Source: Calcarisporiella thermophila CBS 279.70 (Eukaryota; Calcarisporiellomycota). From it: 64,000 nucleotides of DNA. Position numbers and translations under genes: made by a program. The notes under the pieces were generated by a model, which had not been told where the DNA came from, ran no database searches, and saw only the letters and a program-made list of their open reading frames with translations. Below are positions 20,957 through 33,925 of the stretch, in pieces. The DNA is taken from assembly GCF_041956535.1 (NCBI RefSeq), contig NW_027192208.1:382492-446491 (forward strand), in the 5' to 3' direction. The stretch's first letter is position 1. Every line of letters begins with the position of its first letter.

Positions 20957-23900
20957 ATGACGACTCTAAATTCTACCCAGACTTTACATGTTGACACACA
21001 TTATAATAACCTTTCAACTACTCATCCTCAACATGATACGGCAGCACTTCACAATGGAAGTATATATGATACTCTCTATGATGGAATGCTATTAGAAGAT
21101 GCCGATGACGATGTTCCTACTTCCACGTATATAAATGAAGATGTGGATGAATTTGAATACGAGAGCGAGGTTTCTACCCCATCTATACCCGACGAGAACA
21201 TCGATTTCAATTTGATCTATGCACTTACACCTTTTGTGGCTACTGTGGATGGGCAAGTGACAGTGGTACGAGATGAAGAACTTCAATTATTGGATGACTC
21301 GAATTCATACTGGTGGCTAGTAAAAGTGGAAAGAACTGAGGAGATCGGCTACATACCTGCTGAGAATATAGAGGTGAGAACCAATGAATAGTGGGGATAG
21401 TAAACATTTCTCTCATATATGTTTTAGACTCCATACGAAAGATTAGCACGCCTCAACAAGCATAAAAATGTCCAGGTATTATTTGATTATCAAAATACCA
21501 TTACTAAATAAAATGGTCGAAGCTACATTTGAATTCTAATACTTTTTTGGATCTTTAGTATTTACAACAGCTTTTACCAGTATTAATCGCAAATCCCGAA
21601 CAGCCGATGCCAAGTAAGTCAACCAAAGGGGTCTCATTTCAGATACCTGTCGTTTCTTCTGACGAGGAGGAGGAGGAGGAGAGCGATCAAGATTTCATGG
21701 ATGAATATGAAGATGACGAATATGATATTGAGGATGACATTGAAGAGCAACAAGGATTCAAGGCTGAAAAGAATGAAGAAATAATAATAGAGCGTAGCGC
21801 AATGGATGAAAATCTCAGAGGAAATGAACAAAATGCCAGAATATCAGAGGATATCTCAGTATCGCAAGTAGATTTAGCTGAAACACCCAGTGGTCCCGTT
21901 CTCACTTATGTTAACTCGAACTCAAAACATTCCGGAGATGAGCGCAAAGAAGACTCTTCACGAAGGGAGAGCACATTTAAACGCTTCTTTTCTCGTGGTC
22001 TCTCAAAAAAGCGTGCCATTCCAACTCAGGATACTTCTACTGCATATTTAGAAGATGATAGCAATTCAATTAGCAGCGGCTCACGCTCCTCACGACAGGA
22101 TTCTGTCGATCTTCAAGACAGTAGTAGCTCAAATATAGTGCGGGTATTTGCTGGCGAAGGGGTCGAGTTCGGGGGAGCTGCTCAATACAAAACTCTACTG
22201 ATTGAAAAAGATATGCTTGGAAGAGGACTACTTCAGCAAGCAATGGCAAGATTTTGTATCTCAGAAAATGGGGAAATAGTTGAGGACGAGTACTATTTAA
22301 GTCTAAAGAAATCCGATGGTGGTAATGATTAACCTTGCTTTAATTTCATACATTATTAATTCATCACTTACTTATTCCAATTTGTAGAGGAATATCCAGT
22401 AAAGCCTGATGAACGATTATTTGACCTCTATCGTTCTCTATGTGGCAACACTGGCTCAGATGATATATCTAGAAGGGCCGATGAAATTAAAATTTTCCTT
22501 CATAAGAAAACTTCGAATGGACCATTCAATATTCGTATTATTCTCCAACCACATGATATGCCCCCAAGTTGGAAGAGCAGGATGGATTCTAGGGTATCAA
22601 TGTCGATACCCAAGCAAATGGCAGAGAAAAACCTCACTTCAATGGAGACTATATTGAGGATTAGGAAAGAGGTCGTGGCAGAAGAAGTTGTTAGGGAGGC
22701 TCTGACCCGATTCAATTTAAGTGAAGGAGAATATAAGCTGGTCGGAATTGTAGGCGATAAAGGTAATTTAGACTTGTAAAAATTATAAAGAGCGCCTGAC
22801 TAACAGTATTTACATTATAGAATTTAACTTCTCTCCTGATGTATCACTTTCTGCATTTTATTCACATCATCCCGACGTTTCTTTCCTCCTGCGACGTATT
22901 TCAGAGCCACAAATGCATCAGCAACCTTCTCCTGATATCTCTATGCCTCCTCTACAATCGATCTCTCCTACCTTTGGCGAAAGCAATGTTTCTACGCCGC
23001 TATTACGCTCAATGAGCCCCTCATATTTGGATAGAAGCTTAGGAGTATCCCCACATGGACACTCTCATAGTATGTCACCAAGCCTTGATCTTGATTTAGG
23101 ATATGCTGGAAGTCAACAGCAGGCAGGAATTAATTCATCGCTGGATACCCTGAAAATACATGACGCTACGAACGACTCTGATATCTATCGTTCTCAAACG
23201 CCACCTGCTTTGGATTTCGATTTTAACCTCAACTTTTCTCAGCAAACTGAAAATTTACCAACGGAAGATGTACTTTCGAAATTGGATGAAGCGTTAGCTG
23301 GACTCGCGCGTGAAAATTCTCTACATGAAGATGGTGATATTGGAAAGGAAAGTGATGGAAAAAGGAATAGAATCAGTGCATACCCAATGCGCCCGGACGA
23401 AAGAGTAAGGGTCATGGAACTGGAGCGAAGAATGAGTCCAAGTCCTCTAGTTGTGGATGACGGAGGACGTATTTCTCCGGCTGTCCTGAGTTTAATCCGT
23501 GTGGGAAGCAACTCTAGCAGCATAGGCGGAGTCAGGAAAGAGCTTATGAGCCCATACGGAGAGACGACGGAAAGGACTATGAGCCCGGAGAGCGTATTGA
23601 AAGGGAGATTATCTCCTGCAGTTTATGTGCGTAATATGAATGGAGCAAGTATGCAGCCAAGGAGTCCTAGTCCAAGTTCGCTTTCTACAACTGCAACTGC
23701 TCACTCGGGCTCGCTTTCTCCGCCCTCTCCCGTATCACTCAACTTTTCGCAGCTCATGATGCCAAACGTCGTCCCTGGGGATATTCCAACTGTAAAAGCT
23801 CTAAATTTACCACCCACAACACCCCTCCCTCCCACCCCTGGCAACTCTCTCGGAAGTCCTAAAACTGTAGAAGAGACCGAACCATTAATAGTCGTAGACG

Positions 23901-24466
23901 CACTACTAGATAAACTGAAGCATGAAGTATATGCAGAGGAGAAAGTAGCCCAAAGTTCCCCAGAGAATGTTCTTTCAACGAAGGACGAAGGAGAAAATAT
24001 TGAGCGTATTCTGGATGCGAATGATACCTTAGTAACTGCGGATAGTCAGAACTCTAATCCGACAAATGCTGAAATCCCAAGTGTTGCTTCAACCACTACC
24101 GACTCACTACCCGCATTTCCGAGTAGTACACTTACTTCTGATAACGTCACATCTGCATTCAAAAATAGTTCAACTTTGGCATTCCCTCGCCCTAATTCCA
24201 TTTCAAAAGAACGTCGTCGATCTAAGCGACTCTCTGCTCGAGATTCATGGATTCTCGCTGATCAATTTGGACTGAACGATTTAATGATTATTGTGCGAGG
24301 AACTGCCCAGCTTGTTTCCAATACAAAACCTGGAGGAAAAGAGGAAAGAGATGGCATTAAGATTCGGGATGACGTTAAAGAGATTTTTGTAGACTGTTTA
24401 AATTTACTTGATGGGCTGGAGGGTGAAGTTGATAAAATATTGGATGATGCTATCCGGGTATTTTAG
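20957..24466 (+). CDS. Tea4/Bud14-like SH3 scaffold with two RA-like domains
   Basis: A probable cell-polarity scaffold. Exons are 20957-21373, 21428-21475, 21559-22321, 22388-22762 and 22821-24466 (1082 aa). An SH3 domain at ~84-140 contains DDSNSYWWLVKV and GYIPAENIE, continuing as TPYERLARLNKHKN, the layout of Tea4/Bud14-type SH3 proteins. At residues 178-182 KGVSF fits the RVxF docking site for PP1 (Tea4 and Bud14 both recruit PP1). An acidic run follows. Two ubiquitin-fold, Ras-association-like segments appear near 346-430 (VRVFAGEGVEF...) and 456-555 (FNIRIILQ...YKLVGIVGDKEF). A long Ser/Pro-rich region and a helical C terminus (from ~1000) complete it. The RA assignment is by pattern only. 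Confidence 0.78.
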
Positions 24467-24749
24467 TTGTTTCTTAAATTCGTTATATTATTAGCATACT
24501 TTATCTAGTGAATACTGCATCATTGCCATTTTTTTAGTTATTGTTGTTGTGTATATCTTTAAACGTTTTTCGTATTTTTAAGTGGACTATAACTCTCCCT
24601 ATATCGTTCTCGTCAATTGCGGCAATAAACTGAATTGCAGTCACATTTCGATATAACTCTCGGCGATCGAAAGAGTGTCTCGTTAATATTTTTGCCTATT
24701 CTCATTTGATCTATTCTTAAAAACCCATCAATCGATTTATTCTGTTGTA

Positions 24750-25359
24750 ATGTCAGAGCAATCAGGTGATGATGATGTAAAAGAGCAGGATCGCTTTCTG
24801 CCTATTGCTAAGTAAGTATTCAAATTTTTTTTTTTTATTTTTTCTAGTGCGGCTAAATATTCCGATTTATTATATTATAACCATTATTTTCTCACAAATA
24901 GTGTGTCCCGAATTATGAAGCGGGCGCTCCCAGAAAACGCAAAAATCTCTAAAGAAGCCAAGGAATGCGTGCAAGAATGTGTTTCTGAGTTCATTGCTTT
25001 TATAACTAGTGAAGCGAGCGACCGATGTGTACAAGAAAAGAGGAAAACAATTAATGGAGAGGATATTTTATGGGCGATGCAGAGTTTGGGATTTGAAAAT
25101 TATGCTGAAGCGCTGAAATTGTACCTAGCAAAATACAGAGAGGTAATAAACTTTTCAAGCAATTACATGAATGATGCTAAAGCATTTTTAACTTCCATAC
25201 TGCTAGGCCACTAGGCTTGAGAGAGTTACAGCTGGGACACTAAAGGAAGGCGGTGAAGGCAGAGATTATGGAGGAGGTAGTGGAGGTGATAATGGCTTTG
25301 TGCAGCAACAACAGCAACCACAACAGCAACAAAACCCCCAACAAGCTTTGTATTATTGA
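24750..25359 (+). CDS. HAP3: CCAAT-binding factor subunit NF-YB/Hap3
   Basis: A histone-fold subunit of the CCAAT-binding complex. Exons are 24750-24811, 24902-25142 and 25207-25359 (151 aa). The conserved core is [19 protein letters not shown] (joined across intron 1), then [38 protein letters not shown] and [20 protein letters not shown]. The core is ~90% of what is conserved in the family. The tail is Gly-rich then Gln-rich, ending QQALYY. I used the acceptor at 25205-25206 because the next AG gives an immediate stop. Confidence 0.96.
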
Positions 25360-25825
25360 ACCGAAAGTCATTCTTCATAAATTCTTCCTCTTTTTGTAGT
25401 TAGAGTCATTTGTGATATTTCATTTACTCCTTTTTGTAATTCATATGTTTTTTTTTGGCCCTCACCATTTCTCTTTTATCTGCTCTTATCTGTTTTTACT
25501 TTTTTTCAGCGTTACGTTAAGGTTTTAATGCTATAATTTTAACCTTGTTGATTGCGCTCTCATTTGCTATCTTCTTTCATATAGCTCCTCTATTTTTATT
25601 TTTTATTTTTAAGAATACTAATATTCATAATTCACCTGCTCAGCAATAAGAGCATTTCGACACTAATAGGGCAACTTGGAAGTACATTCGGAGCTTCTTC
25701 TCGATCCAATCTGTTGTCATAGAATTCAAAACCAGCTTTGACTCACGTGCACTAATTAATATTTTGTCATTGATATAGGCCTTGAGAGCTTTCTGTCTAA
25801 TACCCGCTATAATTCATAATTGAAT
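25360..25825. other. intergenic, nothing seen
   Basis: 466 bp of T-rich DNA between NF-YB and the MFS gene on the same strand. No motif recognised. Confidence 0.45.
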
Positions 25826-27492
25826 ATGAGAAAATTATCTACTATGGTAGATCTACGTCTTTCCATTTCATTCCTCTGCGCTGTGCTGGGGATGTCGTCT
25901 GCAGGAACTCTCTACATGTTCAGTCTTTATGGCAACATAATCGCTGAAGAATTACAATACACTCAGGTAAGCATTGTAGAGTCAGATAATAGAATATATG
26001 CTATAATCACACACGCTTTGTACAGACGCAAATAAATGCGGTTGCAATGATCGGAGATTTGGGAGTTTATGTCTTTTCACCACTGATCGGAGCTGGAGTT
26101 GATAAATGGGGTTTGTAGCTTATTCCAATTTTATCCCAAGACAGCAACTAAGGTATTAATTTCTTACTTGTAACCTGTTGGTAAATAGGACATCGTCGGT
26201 GAGATTTATTCTTGATGCCAAATTTATAAAACCTATATCTTTTTTTTTTGTTTCTATCATGACATAGGATATGCTTGATGGCCGCATTCTTCCTTGCCAC
26301 TGGTTATATATTCATGAGTTTAACACTTCAAAAATTTGCGCTCTCTACCTCCTTCCTCTCAATGTCTTTCTACTTTTTTCTCGTTGGGGTTGGTAGCAGC
26401 TGCGCCTATCTTGCTGCAATTTCCAGCCAGGCAAAAAACTTCAGTTCCCGATATCGTGGCCTTGCACTCGGCATACCTATCGGTGCATATGGTTTATCAG
26501 CATTGGTTTGGAGTCAGATTGGGCGGATATGGTTCATGACAGGAAGGGATGGGCAGCTGGATGCATTTAAATTCTTATGGGTCGTAGGACTTGTTTTGGC
26601 GGGAATCAACCTAGTGAATATGGTAGGGATGATTCGCACTCGAGAACAAGGAGAAGACATAGAGGATGTGAATGAACGGACACGGCTAGTAGACGATAAC
26701 AAATATAAGCGATCGGGCCTTGAGTGGGAAAATGAAGAGTGTGAAGAAAGAGAGGTTGTCTTGAGAGTGGAGCAGGACACCCTAATCGCCCCCAACACGG
26801 ATATTATCAAGCCAAATGACCAGCAGGAATTTTTCTGTAACCCAACTACATGGATATTTTTTTCTGGGCTCATCCTTATATGTGGCATGGGACTGATGTA
26901 TATCAATAGCGTTGGAGCCATAATTGAGGCACTCTACACAGACAAAGTAACCTCTTTCCCCTCATCCAAATTGTCTGTCTCCGCCTTAACTGCTCTTCAC
27001 GTTTCTCTCCTATCCGCCTTTTCCTGTATTGGACGGGTTCTCACGGGTCTTGTTTCTGATATATGCGAGCGTCGATTCAAAATTGAGCGTGTTTGGTTTT
27101 TCATTTTTGCAGCTCTAATGATGTTTTTTGCTCAACTGGCTTGTGCATCTCTGGTATCGTCTTCCAATCGCGCCCTTCTTATCATCACAGCAACGGTCGG
27201 ATATGCTTATGGTTCCACATTCACGGTTGCTCCCGCTATCACTATAGATCTTTATGGGCTCACTCATTTTGGGCGTAACTGGGGTTGGATGTCTTGGGCC
27301 CCTGGCATTGGTGGAGTAATTTTTAATCTGTTATTTGGGATAGTGTTTGATAATGCCGGAAGCGCAGGGGAGAGATGTCATTTAGGGAGGGGGTGCTTTG
27401 CCAACGTTTTTTACGCTACATCGTTTGCTAGTGCTCTGAGCATGTGTTTAGGTGCTTGGATATTAATTCGAATGAGAAGAATCTCCAGGTGA
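25826..27492 (+). CDS. MFS transporter, nodulin-like/Mch1-type
   Basis: A membrane carrier of the major facilitator superfamily, close to the monocarboxylate-like Mch1 group; the substrate is unknown. Exons are 25826-25966, 26026-26110, 26189-26198 (a 10-nt microexon) and 26268-27492 (486 aa). Skipping the microexon breaks the frame. Including it yields DKWGHRRICLMAAF, the expected loop 2-3 motif of MFS proteins. About 12 hydrophobic spans flank a charged central loop. Mch1-like features are SAGTLYMFSLYG near the start, GMGLMYINSVGA opening the second half, and CIGRVLTGLVSD. The neighbours do not suggest a substrate. Confidence 0.88.
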
Positions 27493-28935
27493 GGGAGATG
27501 TATTATCAAATACTTTTTTTCGCGAATAGAACGGTATCATTTTAGATATGTGCATACCATCCCTTTATTGGAATCGAGATACAGATTCTTGTGATTGTAT
27601 TTTATATATATTTGTCACTTCCTCTATGCACCCTTTCTTTTATTCAACTTACTCCTCTACAATGAATATTTTTATTATCTTGAATGCAAATAAATGACTA
27701 AATCCATAGTCTTAATTAGACTTTCGGAATTAGCATCGATTGTTACCACTATTGACAACACAAATTGATTTTTTACTACCGCTGGTAATAAATGTAAGTT
27801 AGAGTAAATCAAGCCAAGCTATGTAATCAAGATTATTAGAGAGTAGAGGAAGCTTCGATTAGTGTTATGGCTTGTAGGGTACCGACGGCTATAGTATGTT
27901 TCCATAGAAGTTGAGAACTCTAAGATCGACATCTCTTGATTAAACTCCTATCACGCTATGATTAGTTATCTAAGCCAGGGATTTATTCTATGAATTATAG
28001 ACCATTCATACTTTATATATAAAGTTTGCTTGTAACAATCATGATTAGAGAGATTTAGGCTTCTTTTCAATATGACGTGGCACACTTCTGCCAAATGCTT
28101 CAGAAATTATCTACGATTATAAAATATATTATTTTAATAATAGTTTGTTTCACTGATATATTTCCCGCAATACAGGTGAAAAATTAATTGAAAAGAACGA
28201 GGTATACATTATAATTTAGTTTAACATATTGGAAACTTTAAGAAAGACGTTTTTAGGATACGTCTCAAATCTTAATAACTTTTAACCAGATATTCCTAAT
28301 CAAATCACAGTTTCGATATTGAGAACTTATTCAATTAAATAGCATTGTATTTTGGCCATTGCAAATCCATTTTTTGTATGAATAATTCTATATTTGAATG
28401 CTTACGTGATTCTTACCTTTAAACACAGAAGCGTCAAATGTATGTTAGTACGAAATAAATTCAGGTAAAGTTGTGTCATGTGTTTTTCTATATCTATGGT
28501 ATAGCGTAGAGAAAATAAACGCAGCCTCTATAAATAAAGTAATGGCCCAATTATTGGTAGATTTCTGTAGAAGTGCTCAGCCTACGGTTTTATCGTATCA
28601 ATAATAATATATTAAAATTTGTTGAGATAAATGATTGGAACTAAATGGATTTCTCTAAACGCAGTGAGAACCCTGCATCGACCACTGTGCGAATAATTTT
28701 AATCAGATTCATTAAGCATATGGAAGCCACAGGCCCACAAATCAATTTTGTAAATGTAATCAAAGAGAAAATTTAGTCAGCATCCATTATATTTTCCTAA
28801 GAAAGAGCTGCATAAAGAATTGTGTTTATGGTTGATGATCGGTTAACATCTATACTAAGTATGATAAAGCAACTAAACTATGAAAGAAAGTAAGCAACCG
28901 TGATCCATGGTCAAATTGATATATCCCGCAGAATC
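27493..28935. other. 1.4-kb intergenic, nothing recognised
   Basis: AT-rich DNA upstream of the subtilisin. I found no open frame with a signal peptide or domain, no tRNA fold and no obvious repeat. It is long enough to hold a regulated promoter. Confidence 0.45.
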
Positions 28936-28943
28936 TATAAATA
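28936..28943 (+). promoter_or_regulatory. TATA box of the subtilisin gene
   Basis: TATAAATA, 47 bp before the start codon at 28990. Position and sequence fit a core promoter of a strongly regulated secreted-enzyme gene. Confidence 0.55.
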
Positions 28944-28989
28944 CCACTCTCAGGATACCTCACCCATTACTCACTACCTCCTTCCAAAC

Positions 28990-30480
<1,491 letters not shown>

Positions 30481-31434
30481 ATATTCAATAATAAATACTA
30501 TTGAAATGTACTCTAGCAAAAATCAATTGGAACACCAAAAATTTGGGCGTCTCACAGAGATCAACTCTGAGAGCATAGTCACAAACTCCTCCTAATATCT
30601 ATTCTAGACGAGCAATAAAATTAATACACTCAAGCGTCTTTTATAATGATGTGAATGAATATATTAATGATTTGAATAACATTTAATATTAAGATAATAC
30701 TCTCAACGGAAAATTGCAAATATATAATATAATATATAATATTTTCGCGTATAAAATACTTTGTAAAAAATCAGAAATATTATATTAGAGACAATTCATC
30801 AACCTTTATCACCATTACAGACGGTCGGTATCTTTATCGAAGAAAATGTATTTTTTAACTTAATTTATAAAAATTTATAAGTACCAGGTAAGAAGACATC
30901 TCAGCATAATTAATACATTGGATTTTCTATCTCATCGATAAATCTTTCTACTTGTTCAACTTAATCCGATTGCATGTCTTCAAGTTTATATTTCTCTATC
31001 TCGCTAGCTCAACTAAGTTCTTTTGGCTAGCTAACGTAGCAAATTTGAAACGACTTGAGATGAGGACTAACAAATAGGTGTTTCTAGAGATCGCCAGGTA
31101 TACAATTTGTATAAAATGTAACCAACTTTATTGCTGTTTTCGAAATGTATTCAGGGTATCAACATTACCCTTGTTCATTTTCGATTTTCAATTTTTCGTT
31201 CTTTCAAATACTATTAAATTTCATTTTTCCGTCAGCTTCGAGATATTTGTGAAAAATAAAGATATTTGGCCATATAACAGGAATTTAGCTATTGAACAAG
31301 AATATGGAAATGATAATATAACTTATAATATATATTATCTATCTAATTGTCAACTTGAAGGATCGATCTAAGTATCCAAAAAAAATATTCATTGACAAGT
31401 ATAAAGACAAGTAAAGTGAGAGAGAATTGGGTGC
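30481..31434. other. intergenic between convergent genes, nothing seen
   Basis: Very AT-rich. A frame at 31078-31371 has no domain and low-complexity composition; I do not support it. Confidence 0.5.
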
Positions 31435-31572
31435 TCAAGGAGTAGCGAAAGCTGTCTCCGTAACTGTAACATCGTAGTACTCCTCTTCTACCGGTGTTGG
31501 CACATGGCAAGCCAAAGCGGAGGACGCTGCAAAGAAAAATACTGAGCAAATGAGATAGGCACTTAATTTCAT
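31435..31572 (-). CDS. small secreted peptide, 45 aa
   Basis: A short unspliced frame starting at the ATG at 31572. Residues 1-21 form a textbook signal peptide (MK start, hydrophobic core, ...SSALA). The predicted mature peptide is 24 residues, beginning CHVPTPVEEEYYDV and ending FATP, acidic with one Cys. A TATA box at 31636-31643 lies 64 bp upstream on the same strand and an A-rich leader precedes the ATG, as in real genes. No family recognised. It could be a small effector-like or signalling peptide; alternatively it is the first exon of a longer gene, though I see no GT donor giving a sensible extension. Confidence 0.55.
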   Translation of the reverse strand: MKLSAYLICSVFFFAASSALACHVPTPVEEEYYDVTVTETAFATP

Positions 31573-31635
31573 AATAGGGGAACTTTTTGATTTGAAATTT
31601 TTGGTTCTCTTTTGTGTTTGTTTGAAATCTCGCTG

Positions 31636-31643
31636 TTTATATA
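31636..31643 (-). promoter_or_regulatory. TATA box of the small secreted peptide gene
   Basis: TATATAAA on the minus strand, 64 bp before the ATG at 31572. Spacing matches the TATA boxes seen before the two other secreted-protein genes nearby. Confidence 0.5.
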
Positions 31644-32329
31644 GGTATGCGGCAAATTACTACAAACAGATACTTTCCTCGAGATAGAAATATGTGAGAA
31701 ATTACCCTTACCTTATACCCAGTTCATAAGAGATCTTTCAAACAAACTATGCTGCAAATATCCCACAAATCAAAAATTTCCATCATACCACCCATACACG
31801 ATTTTTAACCTCGTACTGTAGTAAAAGTGCCTTAATCGGTTAATATATCTTACCCCCAGGTCAGTATTGTTAATCTGGTGAACTTATAAAATTTAATTTA
31901 ATATTTTATCGCGCGCATTATGTAATTGAACGGTGGTATTATTTGCAAGGATCGGGAATGAAAGAATCTAATTGGAGTATTACTACCCTAGAGTGTTGGG
32001 GTAATCTCACATTAATAAAGTCAAATAAATTATAGTTATCTCAAATAGATTTTCTTTAGCTGGCGTTCACAAAATTCCGCCTATACGACCGAAATAAAAC
32101 AACCACTGGTGTATAATAACTTTGAACACGTCTGGCTCAATCTATATTTATTTTGAATTATTAAGCATTACGTCATCTAATGACACAAATTAGATCACTT
32201 TATAGGAAGGTACTAGAATGTTACAATGTGCCAACTTATGACTCATGCTTTTTAGAGTTATGACTCTTGTACTCCATCGCATAACAGTATAAGAGTTGAA
32301 ATTTAAAGTACATTTGCTCTCTTCATAAG
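31644..32329. other. intergenic between divergent genes, nothing further seen
   Basis: AT-rich, between the small peptide promoter and the IDO start. The frame at 32190-32420 on the minus strand overlaps IDO exon 1 and is a shadow. Confidence 0.45.
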
Positions 32330-33682
32330 ATGGCAATACATCTTGAAGATTATGATATATCTCGTAAGTACGGGTTCGTTTCATTCGACCTGGAACGCCT
32401 CGATTCCTACTATGAACCATGGGAACTGGGTAAGGATATCCAATAAAATCCTCTTATATGAAAATAATACACATATATTTGGATTTAGCTCTGGATGAGA
32501 TTGTGGTTTTGATTGAGAATAAGAAGATTCGAGAGAGGATAGATCAGGTCACTGCCAAAGCACAATACTTGATAAGAGAATGGATGTTAACTTAATTGTT
32601 CTTTTGTAGCTCCCACTACTTGATATTTCGCATCTGAAATCGGCGAAAGATTACAAGAGAGCACTTGTCGTTCTTACCTTTTTAACCCATGCGTATGTGT
32701 GGGGCGAAACCACTCCGACAGAGGTAGAAGCTTATTATACCTATGATTTTGCGACCAGTTGGTTCACTCTCTCTTATGTTTAAAGAGCTTACCTGCAGCG
32801 ATCGCAGTTCCCATTGTTAAAGTTGCAGACCATCTGGGAATGCACCCAATTTCCAATCACCTCGTCCTTGGCCCATGGAACTGTCGTCTAAGAGACCCAA
32901 ATGCTCCAGCGACCATTGAGAATATCACTATACGCCACACATTTATGGGATCTCCGGAGGAAGCATGGTTCTACCATGTCACGGTATCAGTAGAAGCAGC
33001 AGGAGCCGACGCTATTGCAGCAGTAGTGGATGGAATCGAGGCTGTTCATCAAAATGATGCCACAAAGCTAGTTCATTGTTTGAAACGAATCAGTGCAGCA
33101 ATCTTAAGGATGTCAGAGAATATCACCCGAATGTACGATAATCTCTCACCCTCTTTCTTCTTCAATAGAATTCGTCATTACATTTCCGGTTGGAATGACC
33201 CTACTAAATTTCCCAAGGGTTTATTATACACCGGAGTAGGCGGGAAAGGATCTATGGGAGAATATCGACAATACGTGGGTGCTACGGCCGCCCAAAGTTC
33301 TTTGCTACAAGCGCTCGATGCTGGTCTCGGCGTTATTCACTATGATGAAAATGGGAAGCCGAAGGGAAATTCCACCCTGATTGAAATGCGAGGTTATATG
33401 TTGGGTGCTCATCGGCAGTTTATAGAAAAACTAGAGGAGCATCCGTATATTCGTGAATATGTTCACAAATCAATGAGCGAAGATTTAGTAGAGGAATACA
33501 ATAAATGCATCCAGAATATTAAGGCATTTCGTGATTATCATGTGCAAATAGTTACGCGTTATATTATTATCCAGGCGAAGATCTTTAATAAGGATAATGC
33601 TCAAGGAACTGGAGGAACTGCGATAATACCGTTTTTAAGGCAATTACGCGACGAAACAAATCAAGGGGAAATCAGCAAATAG
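32330..33682 (+). CDS. BNA2: indoleamine 2,3-dioxygenase
   Basis: A heme enzyme that opens the indole ring of tryptophan, the first step of the kynurenine route to NAD+. Exons are 32330-32429, 32489-32547, 32610-32723 and 32786-33682 (389 aa). The N-terminal LEDYDISRKYGFVS and YYEPWE are typical. The proximal heme ligand is H343 in FRDYHVQIVTRYI. GGKGSMGEYRQYVG, MRGYMLGAHRQF and the C-terminal GTGGTAIIPFLRQLRDET are further signatures. Exon 4 uses the acceptor at 32784-32785; the frame before it is intronic. The acyl-CoA synthetase gene follows 243 bp later on the same strand. Confidence 0.96.
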
Positions 33683-33925
33683 GAGTAATTTTTCCAAAAA
33701 AGATGAAAATGTGGGACTCGATAGCCAATTCCGAATGTGTCTTCGGATTTAGGTCGGTATAGTCATATGATACGCCAATTCCGAGGAACCCCAGATTTTT
33801 CCCACTGACCGCGTATTTTGTTTCCAATTTATATCTATTTCTTTTCTTTTCTCTTTTCTTTATACTCAATACGTATACAATTTATCCCCGTTGTTACTAT
33901 ATCTTCTGTATTAAAGCTTCTTTAA

